Part shown: positions 1-11,300 of the stretch, one piece after another | Layout of the letters: each line of letters opens with the position of its first letter | Numbering within the stretch: the stretch's first letter is position 1 | Source: Membranipora membranacea | Lineage: Eukaryota > Bryozoa > Gymnolaemata > Cheilostomatida > Membraniporidae | Length of the DNA: 64,000 nucleotides | Reading direction: 5' to 3' | Assembly: GCA_914767715.1 (NCBI GenBank) | Contig: OU612067.1 | Location: 23,164,162-23,228,161, forward strand | Notes under the pieces: model-generated | Told to the model about the DNA's origin: nothing | Databases searched by the model: none | The model's input: only the letters and a program-made list of their open reading frames with translations | Program-made: the position numbers and the translations under genes

Positions 1-469
1 CTGCCTGTGAGAACTGAAAGAGCAAGTTTATTAGCTAATGAAGGTGATCATTCTTTTCTAGACAAACAAAAAACCTGGGGGGGGGGGGGCTCAAACACTC
101 AGTAACACTGATGGGTTTTTTGCAGGGAGGGTGGTTATGGTTTGTTGTTGTTTGGAGTTGTCCGTTCAAACCATCAAACCCAACCTGTTTGACTGAATCC
201 AGACTACTTGAAATGGTTAAATCTTTTATTGATTTTTCATTTATAGATCTTTTCTTCAACTTTAAAACACTCAATCTTCAATCTTCAGTAAAATACGTGG
301 GGAGCCCCATCTTTTGTGTGTTGGAGGTATTAAAAAAATTCCCACAATGCAAGCTTAGCCTGGATTTCCTGTAAAAATCAGTCCATTATTGACCTGGGAG
401 GGTGGGAGGGGGGGGATTAGTAAAATGTTAAAGTTCTGTTCTGACAATGAATTGGAGTTGTGGTTACAA
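1..469. other. no gene seen
   Basis: AT-rich sequence with a 13-base G run at 77-89. The short open frames on both strands have no recognisable domain. Nothing else seen. Confidence 0.5.
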
Positions 470-2189
470 CATGGCACAGAATAACATAGGCATAGGTTAT
501 CTCAAAAATTTCCAATTACCTAAAATCTTGCAAGATAAGAGGAGGTTTTTTAGCCAAACAACAGGAAGGAAAATAAGCGCAAAGACCCTATGCTATTTTG
601 CCACGATACAATAGTGATTTCTGAGTTGAGTATTAGACCACATACATATATCTGCTGTGTTGAACATCAGAATTTCTCTGCAATTTGGTCATACAACTTT
701 TTCACTATATGTTAAAAATACTTTAGCTGTAGATTACAGACGCTATGAAATGAAATATTAGTTTATCGATGGAGTGTTTGCTCTGCAAATATCTACAAAG
801 ACTGTTTTCAATTTACAGGGAGGGACTTTTGGTCCTATATTTCTACACAAATCAAACAGCTTCAGGAAATAGAGCGCTTTGACTGGAAATTGTTATTGTT
901 CCAGATAAAACATTAAAAAATCATGTGAACTATGTACTATGGGTGGCCATATTTGACCATTCTAGTGAAAGTGGTTATATACCATTCCCATTCCACCTCA
1001 AGTAGCAACAGCAATGACATGGAGTGAAGCAAAAATCCCACAACACAATATCAATTGGGAGTTCCAAGATATATCAGTATGTGTGACATCATTGTTCTGA
1101 GCTACTTGGAATTCCAGAATATTGCATTATGGGAAACTTTGAAATGTGCATGCAACTAATAATTGTATTCATTTTTCATTGTACGTCTTTTGGGTCATTC
1201 TGCAAGAGTGCAATTTAATATGCCACAATAATAAAACGCAACACTTTGCTAACAATTCATATAATATGGGAGAAGAATAAGTAAATTCTGCAATAAACAG
1301 TACAAAATTTAATCACGAAAACGATGGCCTTACCAAATTTTGCAATATCGACTATACCTCTACACACTACCCCTTTGACCCCCAATGTAGCAATACCTAA
1401 TAACTAGATATTGAACTGCATATTAATGTATATTAAGATATTAATAACTGATATATTGAATGTATAGTTATCATTATCAAAGAGCCTGCCACTCTAAATT
1501 CTACTAGCTCCCTGCAGCAATTTGATCAACCAGTACAACAAATCTAAGGAGTTAGACTCTAATCTCTTGCTCTTATATGTGGGACAATCACGAAGTCACA
1601 AAAAACAGACACTACAATAAAACGTCCAATGTGCATCAATTAAACATTGGCCTTGCCAAATTTTGTAATGCCTGTTATCAGCTTCTCAACAGTAACTAGT
1701 GTCCCATTCAGTGACATTGTGAACTCAAACCATGACTCTGATTATGAGTGAAAATGCAATGGTCGGAGTTTTAATATTCTCGGAAAAACAATACTTAAAC
1801 CCAACTAGAGTTGGTAAAAACCCCACACCTCAGCACAAAGAATTTGTAAGGTCCCAGGTTTGCATAACTCGAACTGTACTCTAAATTTGTCAATCGGTTA
1901 TTTAAATAGTTCTAGACCGGAGAATAAGGCTATACTTACAGATAACTGATGCGCTGAACGAGTCTGTCTATGTCTTTCTTTATCTTACAGCACAACAGTG
2001 GAGTGAAGGATATCAAACGCTGTAATAAACAGTACAGGGTCTGATATGTAGAATGTTGACCTTGGTTAATTTTACAACGCCTTGTATATATTATGTTTTA
2101 TGGCGCAGATAAGAATATGAGTATATCTAGGTTGCAGGTTTCGGATGTTTGAGTTCCATCATCAAGTTTAAAATGATTGCCAAAATTCG

Positions 2190-2254
2190 GGGTTGTCCCC
2201 CTCCACTGGTCATGCTGCAGGCAAAGGGTACACCCAGTGGAGGGGAAGCAACTT
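2190..2254. repeat. foldback element, GTTGCTCCC type
   Basis: Arms of the form GTTGTCCCCCTCCACTGG pair with CCAGTGGAGGGGAAGCAAC around a spacer containing CATGCTGCAGGCAAAGG. Relatives lie at about 4405-4470, 6866-6932, 7185-7255 and 16546-16645, making a small hairpin family. Confidence 0.75.
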
Positions 2255-2280
2255 CGAATGTAAGCAAAGGGATCAACCCT

Positions 2281-2376
2281 AGCCTTGTTCACACGGCCAC
2301 GGGTTTCGGTTTTTTTGGTTTGGTTGGTCAAACCAAACCAACAAAACCAAAACCCGTGGCCACGTGAACAAGGCTA
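2281..2376. mobile_element. palindromic MITE (AGCCTTG foldback), Mutator-like target duplication
   Basis: A nearly perfect 96-bp palindrome runs from AGCCTTGTTCACACGGCCAC to the complementary GTGGCCACGTGAACAAGGCTA. It is flanked by GATCAACCCT at 2271-2280 and 2377-2386, a 10-bp direct repeat (9 bp if one base is assigned to the element). The paralogous sites near 4480 and 7267 have one uninterrupted copy of this flank. A 9-10 bp duplication is typical of Mutator-type elements, so that class is inferred. Confidence 0.8.
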
Positions 2377-3003
2377 GATCAACCCTGATATATGTTGAGG
2401 TTGATACGTTTAGTATTAGATTACTTACTTTTATCTGCTGTAATGAGCTTCACAATTCATTGCAGCCCAACCAACCAACTCTTCACTATATGGTTCAACA
2501 CAGAAGTGAAGGACTATAATCGCTAAAAAAAATATTGAATATTATCGTGGATAAAAGATTTATAAAGAATAACTTGAAAACAACTACTTTGACATACATC
2601 GCCCAGCTAGGAATTAGTTCAAACTGCATAGTGGAAAAGTATTGAAAACAGTTTGTGGGAGGCATAAAACGACTGTGACTGTTACCGGACCACTCTGGTG
2701 ATGGTGGTCTATTACCATATCCCGTTCATATTCAGAAAGCAAAGATAACAACAGTGTATGTGACAGCACTTTCAGAATGCAGATATAGCTCGAAGTTTAC
2801 AGGACATTCAGGTTAAGGCCATGCATTTTTGATCTGAGCTATTGGGAATTAGAGGAAAATGCATTGTGGGTTGCAAAGAAATTATCCTCCTATTATTTTA
2901 TGGGTCCTGCTGCTGTCTGTATGTTCATGGCAAGCAGATGAGCGCTCGTGGAAGTCATTCACTATGGTTCCAAGGGATTGAGTTTGTGGTTCACTCCAAT
3001 TTC

Positions 3004-3036
3004 GAATGGTTAGAATCCAGTGGATTCTAACCATTC
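3004..3036. repeat. perfect short palindrome
   Basis: 16-bp arms (GAATGGTTAGAATCCA and its complement) around a single base. It lies just ahead of a tRNA-like SINE head. Confidence 0.8.
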
Positions 3037-3067
3037 CCATGATGGGAAAAACATGAAAAGAATCTGC

Positions 3068-3156
3068 CATGGCCGATATTTGAACCCCGGCCTCCCGCGT
3101 TAAATCCCTTTGAAGGCATTGTGTGCAACGCCGCTAACCATTCAGCCACGACGCCA
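3068..3156 (-). repeat. tRNA-derived SINE head or tRNA pseudogene (Ser-like)
   Basis: On the minus strand a TGGCTGAATGG A-box-like segment is followed by a GGGGTTCAAATAT B-box-like segment, with a long variable arm as in serine tRNAs. The stems do not look complete, so I favour a SINE head over a working tRNA. Confidence 0.5.
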
Positions 3157-4404
3157 ATTAGAAATTGTGTCGAATAAACACGGTTTGCATATTGGCGTCC
3201 AAAAAGTCATTCGTCACAATCGGAATTTGACTTTAATGCCATTTCCATGGGGCGATTGCTACCGAAATCCTTACATAATCGATCCATGGAACCATAGTGA
3301 TTGCATGTTGAGTATGTTCTCGGCAGAGAATGATTTTGCTTGTGGTTTTGGCATCACAACTAACTATCCTAATATCATTTGCCAAACATTTACTAATTCA
3401 TATCGGAGGGTATGGGCAACGATGCACTGTATCTACGACACTGAGCGTCATTAAAGGGCAACCAAGGTTTCAAACAACTTCTCATTGATGGCCATTGATT
3501 AATAGCAGATTGCACCTTCTGCATGGGGAAAAAGACAAAATATAATTCGGATGATTATTCAGCCAGAATTCTTGTGAAACATCTCTTCCATCAGGTACTC
3601 AAACTCAGCTAAAAGAGAATACCACATAGCAGTTTCCTGTTCCTGTTATTATTTAGCCTGTGCTCTATAATTATTACAGCAAAGTCTTGGAACCTCCCCT
3701 AAACTGAAGTGTTACCCAGCTTAGAGTCAGCAACTACTTTGAGTTTTGCATCGCGTAATGCACAAAGCTGATGCTGCCCAGCACATTATTTGCTACCCAT
3801 TAATGCATTGCTGCGAAACCTTGGTTGCCCTTTAATGTAAAAGATAAGAGACACTGTAATGAAGAGAACAAAAGTCTATAGAGCCTATTTACATCCCCCA
3901 AATTTCACAATTTCTCTTATAAACAACTGACTGGAGTCCCATTCAAGCACATTGTTAATTGAAAACAAAGTTCTGATTGTGAGTTAAATCATCCCTATAA
4001 TACTGCCCTTTTTTACACATCCCTCCAATGGTGTTTGTGATTAACAAGATCACCATTGAGCGTATAGGAACCTTTGCTTCTGCATTTGGGCGACATAATA
4101 AATGGGAGCCAGCTATGTACCAATGTCTCAACAAAACAAAGCATTCACTTGTCTAACATCTTACTTGAATTCTACTGGTATGTACGATGTAACATATCTA
4201 ACTACCATGTTAGTAAGTAAATCGTTCAATCTAGTTTTGAATGCAACTAACATTATAATCACACTACGAGAGGGCAGTTGAAAACAGACCAATCTAAGTC
4301 TATGCTCCCCCCCCCCCCCCCCGGAATGATTAAGGAGGCAACCAATTAAAGCTGCATTCTATAAATTAGGGGTTCTGCTGTTTGAGGTGGAGTTTGATCA
4401 ATTT

Positions 4405-4470
4405 GCCATCATCCTCCACTGGTCATGCTGCAGGCAAAGGGTGCGCCAAGAGGAGGGGGAACAACTTCAG
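4405..4470. repeat. foldback element, GTTGCTCCC type
   Basis: Second copy with core CCTCCACTGGTCATGCTGCA and a decayed right arm (AGGAGGGGGAACAAC). It is followed by an uninterrupted GGATCAAACCCGATGTATG, which is the empty-site equivalent of the insertion at 2281-2376. Confidence 0.7.
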
Positions 4471-5728
4471 ATGTAAGTAAATGGATCAAACCCGATGTAT
4501 GCTGAGGTTGATATGTTTAGTATTAGATTACTAACATTTATCTGGTGTATTGAGTTTCACACTTTACCGCAGCTCGACCAACAACCTCTTCACTATCTGG
4601 TTCAGTACAGGAATGAAGGATTACTTCGCTACAAAAATATTCAATGTAATCATGGTTAAACAGTTTTATAAGGAATAGCATGAGTCCCAGCAACTAGTTT
4701 AGCAAAAATTGCCCAGCTCTGCGTAATAACGTGCTCATACTGGATAGTTGGAGAATGTCAAAAACTCTGAGGATAGTCTTTTACCAAATCCCTCTCATAA
4801 CTACAAAGCAATAATAATAACAATGTGTATAACCATTTTAGCTTACAGTTTCTAGGGAAGTTAGATTGAGGTTATTCATATTTCATTTATGATCTGAGCT
4901 ACTGGAAATTCAATAAAAATGCATTATGGGTCGCAAAGAAACAGACATCCTTTCGTTGTGAGGGCTCTGTTGCTCTCTGTAAATTCGTGGCAAGCAGATG
5001 AGTGCATGCTGTGTACTTTCACTTCGGAAGATGATTTTGCTTGTGGGTTTTGCATCACAGCTAAATATCCTAATATCATTTACCTAACATTAACTAATTC
5101 ATATTGAAGGGTATGGGCAACGATGCACTGTATCTACGGCACTGAGCGTCATTAAAGTAAAAGATAAGAGACACTGTAATAAAGAGAACAAAAGTCTATA
5201 GAGCCTATTAGCATGGCCATGTTTCACACCCTCTGTTATCGGTTTCAAACAGCTGTCTAGGGTCTCATCCAGGGCCATTGTAAAATTGAAAACACTTTTC
5301 TGATTGTGAGTTGACACATCCCTGTTATAACACTTTATTACTCATCTCTCCAATGGTGCTTGTGATACACAGGTCACCATTGAGTGTATAGAATGCAACC
5401 TTTGCTTCAACATTTGGGGCGACCTATTTTTAAATTGGACCCAGCTATGTACCGACTATGTCTCAACAAAACAAAGCGTTGAGTTGTCTACACCTTATGT
5501 GAATTCAACTGGTATGCCCAATGTAACATAATCAAAGGCCATGTTTGACGATATGACCATGGCACAGGACGTTCATTTCCAAACATGAGGTCATTACCTA
5601 AATTCTTGTGAGATAGGAGGAGATGGTGTTTGAGCCTTCCTAAACAGGAGGGAAAATTAGCACAAAGAACCTATGCTACTTTGCCACAATTAAATAATTA
5701 TTTCTGAGTTGAGTATGAGGCTACTTAC

Positions 5729-5813
5729 ATATATCTGCTGTTTTGAGCTTCTCAATTTCTCTGCAGCTTTACCAACTACTTCTTCTCTAGCCGCACAATA
5801 CTGGACACTGGCA
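5729..5813 (-). other. candidate repeated exon, copy (85 nt)
   Basis: On the minus strand a pyrimidine-rich acceptor (CTCTTTTTATCAG) precedes an open 85-nt segment, followed by a GTAAGT donor. The frame reads through with EEVVGKAAEK near its centre. The same structure is at 8901-8985 and 10750-10834. I do not recognise the domain. It could be an exon of an unknown minus-strand gene or a repeat that mimics one. Confidence 0.4.
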
Positions 5814-6865
5814 CTGATAAAAAGAGAACAAACAGCCTAAAGAGTGTTAGAGCTGCATATATCTGCAACCGCAGATTAATTTTTTTCTTGAGGGACTTGA
5901 GCTCACTATTTCTACCCATATCAAAAAACTTCTGGTACTAAAGTGCTCTGACTGGAAAGTGTATGGTAAGAGATAAAATACCAAACAAATAGTAGCATGT
6001 GGTTATTTACCATATGCGCCCATACCCTAGATCACAATGGTGAGGGCGGTATTATACCACTCCCTGTCTGACCCTAAAAGGAGCAATAACTAATAACTAG
6101 TATTGATATGGCGATTGAAGGTTTGGTTTATTATCAACAAACCTGCCACTCTACATTAAACTAGCTTCCGGCAAAAAATTGATCAACCAATACAACAAAT
6201 CTCACATACTCTAACCAAGGAGTTAGGCCCTTATCCCTTACTCTAACCTGTGGCACAATAAGAAAGTTAAGAATAAGGACACTGCAACAAAATATCCAAA
6301 GTCTACCTACTTAACATTGACCTTGATAAATCTCGTAATGCCTGTTATCAGCTTTCGACAGTAACTAGCGTCCCATTCAGTGACATTGTGAACTGAAATC
6401 ATGGTCATGGCTCTGATTATAAGCAACGGTAGGGGTGTAAGTGTTTATTTAAAACAATATTTTAACTCATCTAGAGATGGTAAAGCCCCAGACCTCAGCA
6501 CAAAGAATTTGGAAGGACCCAGGTTTGCATTACTTGTGTACTCTAAATTTGCTATTCGGTTATTAGAATTGCTCTGAAGCGGAGAACTAGGCTACTTGTG
6601 GACAAATGATGTGCTGAAGTTTGGCTGTCTGCGTTTTTCTTTACCATATGGCGCATCAACTAGTCTGTCTGCATTTTTATTTATCATACAGACAACAGTG
6701 GCATGAAGAATAGCCGACACTGTAATAGGCAGTACAGGGTCTCATGTGTACATTGCCTGGTATCAGTTTTATGTCACAGATAGAAATTTGGGTAGATATA
6801 GCTTGCAGGGTTTCGCTGTTTGAGGTATTGTCAAGTTTAATCCATTTGCACAAAATTCAGAGTTG

Positions 6866-6932
6866 CCCCCCCCCCTCCACTGGTCATGCTGCAGAATAAA
6901 GTGTGCACCAAGTGAAAGGGGAGCAACTTAAG
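6866..6932. repeat. foldback element, GTTGCTCCC type
   Basis: Copy with arms GTTGCCCCCC...CCACTGG and AGTGAAAGGGGAGCAAC. It lies at the right edge of the proximal tandem duplicate. Confidence 0.7.
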
Positions 6933-7184
6933 AAGTAAGTCAATCGATCAAATCTGATGTCTGTTGAGGTCCCATTCACACTAATAATATAAATTGATAA
7001 AAGATAAGCAAAGAATGTCTAACAATCTAGTTTTGAATACAACTAACATTATAATCAAACTAAGAGAGGGCAGTTGAAAACAGACCAATCTAAGTTCATG
7101 GCCCCCGTAATGATTAAGGAGGCAACCAATTAAAGCTGCATTCTATAAATTAGGGGTTCTGATGTTTGAGGTGGAGTTTGATCA

Positions 7185-7255
7185 ATTTGCCCCCATCCTC
7201 CACTGGTCATGCTGCATGCAAAAGGTGCGCCAGGAGGAGGGGGGAACAACTTCAA
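7185..7255. repeat. foldback element, GTTGCTCCC type
   Basis: Near-identical to the 4405 copy and part of the distal tandem duplicate. Its downstream GATCAAACCCGATGTATG is also uninterrupted. Confidence 0.7.
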
Positions 7256-8057
7256 AGGTAAGTAAGTGGATCAAACCCGATGTATGGTGAGGTTGATATG
7301 TTTAGTATAAGATTACTAACATTTATCTGGTGTATTGAGTTTCACACTTTACCGCAGCTCGACCAACAACCTCTTCACTATCTGGTTCAGTACAGGAATG
7401 AAGGATTACTTCGCTACAAAAATATTCAATGTAATCATGGTTAAACAGTTTTATAAGGAATAGCATGAGTCCCAGCAACTAGTTTAGCAAAAATTACCCA
7501 GCTCTTCGTAATAACGTGCTCAAACTGGATAGTTGGAGAATGTCAAAAACTTTGTTGATGGTCTTTAACCAAATCCCTTTCATAACTACAAAGCAATAAT
7601 AATAACAATGTATATAAACATTTTAGCTTACAGTTTCTAGGGAAGTTAGATTGAGGTTATTCATATTTCATTTTTGATCTGAGCTACCGGAAATTCCATA
7701 AAAATGCATCATTGGTCACAAAGAAACAGACATCCTTTCATTGTGAGGGCTCTACTGCTTTCTGCAAATTCATGGGAAGCAGATGAGTGCGTGCTGTGTA
7801 CGTTCACTTCGGAAGATGATTTTTCTTGTGGGTTTGGCATCACAGCTAAATATTCTAATACCATTTACCAAACATTTACTAATTCATATCGGAGGGTATT
7901 GGCAACGATGCACTGTATCTACAACACTGAGCGTCATTAAAGTAAAAGGTAAGAGACACTGTAATAAAGAGAACAAAAGTCTATAGAGCCTATTTACATC
8001 CTCCCAATTTCACAATTTCTCTTATATGAGTAGAGTTCCATTCAAGCACATTATTAA

Positions 8058-8384
8058 AGAGACAGTCCTACTAGGTCATGTTTGGCATGGTTTTAAAGAT
8101 CTCAGGCTGAAAAGTTATTAGGACAAATGAAATAAAACAGCCTGTGAACCCAATTGCAATCCAATTGCTGCAAAGTCTGAAAATTGGGATCATAGTGGAT
8201 CACAGTGATTTATTGCCTCCCCCTGACCACTGTGATCCACTATGATCTTTGCTAAAATAATTAAAAAAAAACTAATTGCTATTTTCCACAATTTGCATTT
8301 TTATATTATTTTTATTTGCCCTATGAACTCACAGTATTTGAATTACTGGGGTAATATATCCACTTTTCTAATAGGACTATCACT
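8058..8384. mobile_element. TTAA-flanked MITE (piggyBac-type target)
   Basis: This 327-bp element is bounded by TTAA at 8054-8057 and 8385-8388. Its terminal inverted repeats are AGAGACAGTCCTACTAG and the complement of the right end, AGTGATAGTCCTATTAG. A perfect 20-bp inverted repeat (8188-8207 with 8228-8247) lies inside. The homologous sites near 3955 and 10236 read CATTGTTAATTGAAAAC with a single TTAA, so they are empty sites. TTAA duplication is the hallmark of piggyBac transposition. The element has no open frame, so it is non-autonomous. Confidence 0.9.
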
Positions 8385-8900
8385 TTAATTGAAAACAAAG
8401 TTCTGACAGTGAGTTAAATCATCCCTATAATACTGCCCTTTATTACACATCCCTCCAATGGTGCTTGTGATTAACAAGGTCACCATTGAGCGTATAGGAA
8501 CCTTTGCTTACGCATTTGGGCGACATAATAAATGGGAGCCAGCTATATACCAATGTCTCAACAAAATTCTGCTGCTGTCTGTATATTCATGGCAAGCAGA
8601 TGAGCGCTCGTGGAAGGCATTGCATGTTCAATACGTTCACTGCAGAGAATGAATTTGCTTGTGGTTTTGGCATCACAGCTAACTATCCTAATATCATTTA
8701 CCAAACATTTACTTCGACGGTATGAACATGGCACAGGACGTCATTTCATTTCCAAACATGAGGTCATCACCTAAATTCTTGTGAGATAGGAGGAGATGGT
8801 GTTGAGCCTTCCTAAACAAGAGGGGAAATTAGCACAAAGAACCCATGCTACTTCGCCACAATTAAATAATTATTTCTGAGTTGAGTATGAGGCTACTTAC

Positions 8901-8985
8901 ATACATCTGCTGTTTTGAGCTTCTGAATTTCTCTGCAGCTTTACCAACAACTTCTTCTCTAGCCGCACAATGCTGGACACTGGCA
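8901..8985 (-). other. candidate repeated exon, copy (85 nt)
   Basis: Same length, acceptor, donor and open frame as 5729-5813. The peptide differs by only a few residues (AEKFRSSKQQ in place of AEKLRSSKQQ). It lies inside the distal tandem duplicate. Confidence 0.4.
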
Positions 8986-10749
8986 CTGATAAAAAGAGAA
9001 CAAACAGCCTATGGAGTGTTAGAGCTGCATATATCTGCAACCGCAGATTTATTTTTTTCTGGAGGGACTTGAGCTATTTATTTCTACGCATATCAACAAA
9101 CTTCTGGCACTAAAGTGCTCTGACTGGAAAGTGTATGGGAAGAGATAAAATACCAAACAAATAGTAGCATGTGGTTATTTACCATATGCGCCCATACCCT
9201 AGATCACAATGGTGAGGGCGGTATTATACCACTCCCTGTCTGACCCTAAAAGGAGCAATAACTAATAACTAGTATTGATATGGCGATTGAAGGTTTGGTT
9301 TATTATCAACAAACCTGCCACTCTACATTAAACTAGCTTCCGGCAAAAAATTGATCACCCAATACAACAAATCTCACATACTCTAACCAAGGAGTTAGGC
9401 CCTTATCCCTTACTCTAACCTGTGGCACAATAAGAAAGTTAAGAATAAGGACACTGCAATAAAATATCCAAAGTCTACCTATTTAACATTGACCTTGATA
9501 AATTTCGTAATTCCTGTTATCAGCTTTCGACAGTAAATAGCGTCCCATTCAGTGACATTGTGAACTGAAATCATGGTCATGGCTCTGATTATAATCGAAA
9601 ATGCAACGGTAGGGGTGTTAGTGTTTATTTAAAACAATATTTTAACTCATGTAGAGATGGTAAAGCCCAGACCTCAGCACAAAGAATTTGGAAGGACCCA
9701 GGTTTGCATTACTTGTGTACTCTAAATTTGCTATTCGGTTATTAGAATTGCCCTGAAGCGGAGAATTAGGCTACTTGTGGACAAATGATGTGCTGAACTT
9801 TGGCTGTCTGCGTTTTTCTTTACCATATGGCACACCAACTAGTCTGTCTGTATTTTTATTTATCATACAGACAACAGTGGCATGAAGAATAGCCGACACT
9901 GTAATAGGCAGTACAGGGTCTCATGTGTACATTGCCTGGTATCAGTTTTATGTCACAGATAGAAATTTGGGTAGATATAGCTTCACTTCGGAAAACGATT
10001 TTGCTTGTGGGTTTGGCATCACAGCTAAATATCCTAAAATCATTTACCAAACATTTACTAATTCCTATCACATGGCATAGGCAACAATGCACTGTATCTA
10101 CAATACTGCAGTCTGATAAGAGACACGGTAATGAAGAGAACAAAAGTCTATGGAGCCTATTTATATCCGCCAAATTTCACAATTTCTCTTATCAGATTTA
10201 AAGAATTGACTAGAGACCCATTCAAGCGCATTGTTAATTGAAAACTAAGTTCTGATAGTGAGTCAAATCATCCCTATAATACTGCCCTTTATTACACACC
10301 CCTCCAATGGTGCTTGTGATAAACAGGGTCACCATTGAGCGTATAGGAACCTTTGCTTCTGCATTTGGGCGACTAATAAATGGGAGCCAGCTATGTACCA
10401 ATTTCTCAACAAAATTCTGCTGCTGTCTGTATGCTCATGGCAAGCAGATGAGCGCTCGTGGAAGGCATTGCATGTTCAATACGTTCACTGCAGAGAATGA
10501 TTTTGCTTGTGGTTTTGGCATCACAGCTAACTATCCTAATATCGTTTACCAAACATTTACTTTGACGGTATGAACATGGCACAGGACAACATTTCATTTC
10601 CAAACATGAGGTCATCACCTAAATTCTTGTGAGATAGGAGGAGGTGGTGTTTGAGCCTACCTAAACAGGAGGGGAAATTAGCACAAAGAACCTATGCTAT
10701 TTTGCCACAATTAACTAATTATTGATAAGTTGAGTATTAGGCTACTTAC

Positions 10750-10834
10750 ATATATCTGCTGTTTTGAGCTTCTGAATTTCTCTGCAGCTTTACCAACAAC
10801 TTCTTCTCTAGCCGCAAAATACTGGACACTGGCA
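10750..10834 (-). other. candidate repeated exon, copy (85 nt)
   Basis: Third 85-nt copy with TTTTATCAG acceptor and GTAAGT donor. It keeps the open frame containing EEVVGKAAEK. More diverged relatives with their own acceptor and donor signals lie on the minus strand at 646-704, 1940-2019, 2429-2522, 4536-4628, 7321-7413 and 11495-11561. Several of these have stops in the equivalent frame. Confidence 0.4.
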
Positions 10835-11300
10835 CTGATAAAAATAGAACAAACAGTCTATAGAGTGTTGGAGCTACAAATATCTGCAACCGCAGATTTA
10901 GATTTATCAGGAGGGACATGCACTAATTACTTCTACCTAAATCACCAAGACCCTAGTATAAGAGGGCTTTGAGTGGAAGGTGTATGGTAAATGATAGAAA
11001 GTCAAAAATAGTTGCGTGTGAGCTGTTTTGTGAATTATGTGTGGCCGTATTAGACTTTTCTGGTACAATCTCACACTATTCCTTCTCCACCTGCAGTAGC
11101 AACAATAATGAAAGGTCTTTAACAAAATTCCCTCAATGCAATGCTACCCTCAAGTTCCTGGGTAAATCAAACTGGCTGAAAATCTTGTCCGGAGCTTCTG
11201 GGAATTCCAGAAAATTGCATTATGGGAAACTTAACAATGTGTAGCAAAAAATAATTGTTACTTGTCACACCTCATTCTGTGCCCTTTGTGTTATTCTGCA

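Larger units (their letters stand above)
4320..6985. repeat. tandem duplication, proximal copy
   Basis: Collinear with 7111-9982, with long identical runs (for example 6005-6230 against 9178-9401 is almost base for base). The offset is about 2.79 kb at the left end and about 3.17 kb at the right end. Most of the difference is the MITE at 8058-8384, which is present only in the distal copy. Confidence 0.85.
7111..9982. repeat. tandem duplication, distal copy
   Basis: Distal partner of 4320-6985. At about 9982 the match to 6800 stops and jumps into the block that starts CACTTCGGAAGATG in the other copies (5018, 7804). This is a recombination or deletion junction. Confidence 0.85.
470..11300. 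repeat. tandem/segmental duplication array
   Basis: Several blocks recur in the same order along this stretch. One landmark (GAGTTGAGTATKAG followed by a TATCTGCTG box) is near 624, 5707, 8879 and 10729. A GGAGTTAG block is near 1550, 6220 and 9391. A CCTCCAATGGTG block is near 4024, 5350, 8452 and 10304. A GATTTTGCTTGTGG block is near 3331, 5033, 8650, 10000 and 10500. The copy at 0.5-2.7 kb is much more diverged than the others. No long open frame exists, so this is either a repeated-exon gene on the minus strand or a decayed array. Confidence 0.8.

Noticed and set aside
3110-3454. 114-residue plus-strand frame in the array
   Set aside because: It overlaps a tRNA-like SINE and repeated blocks. 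Equivalent frames are broken in the other copies.
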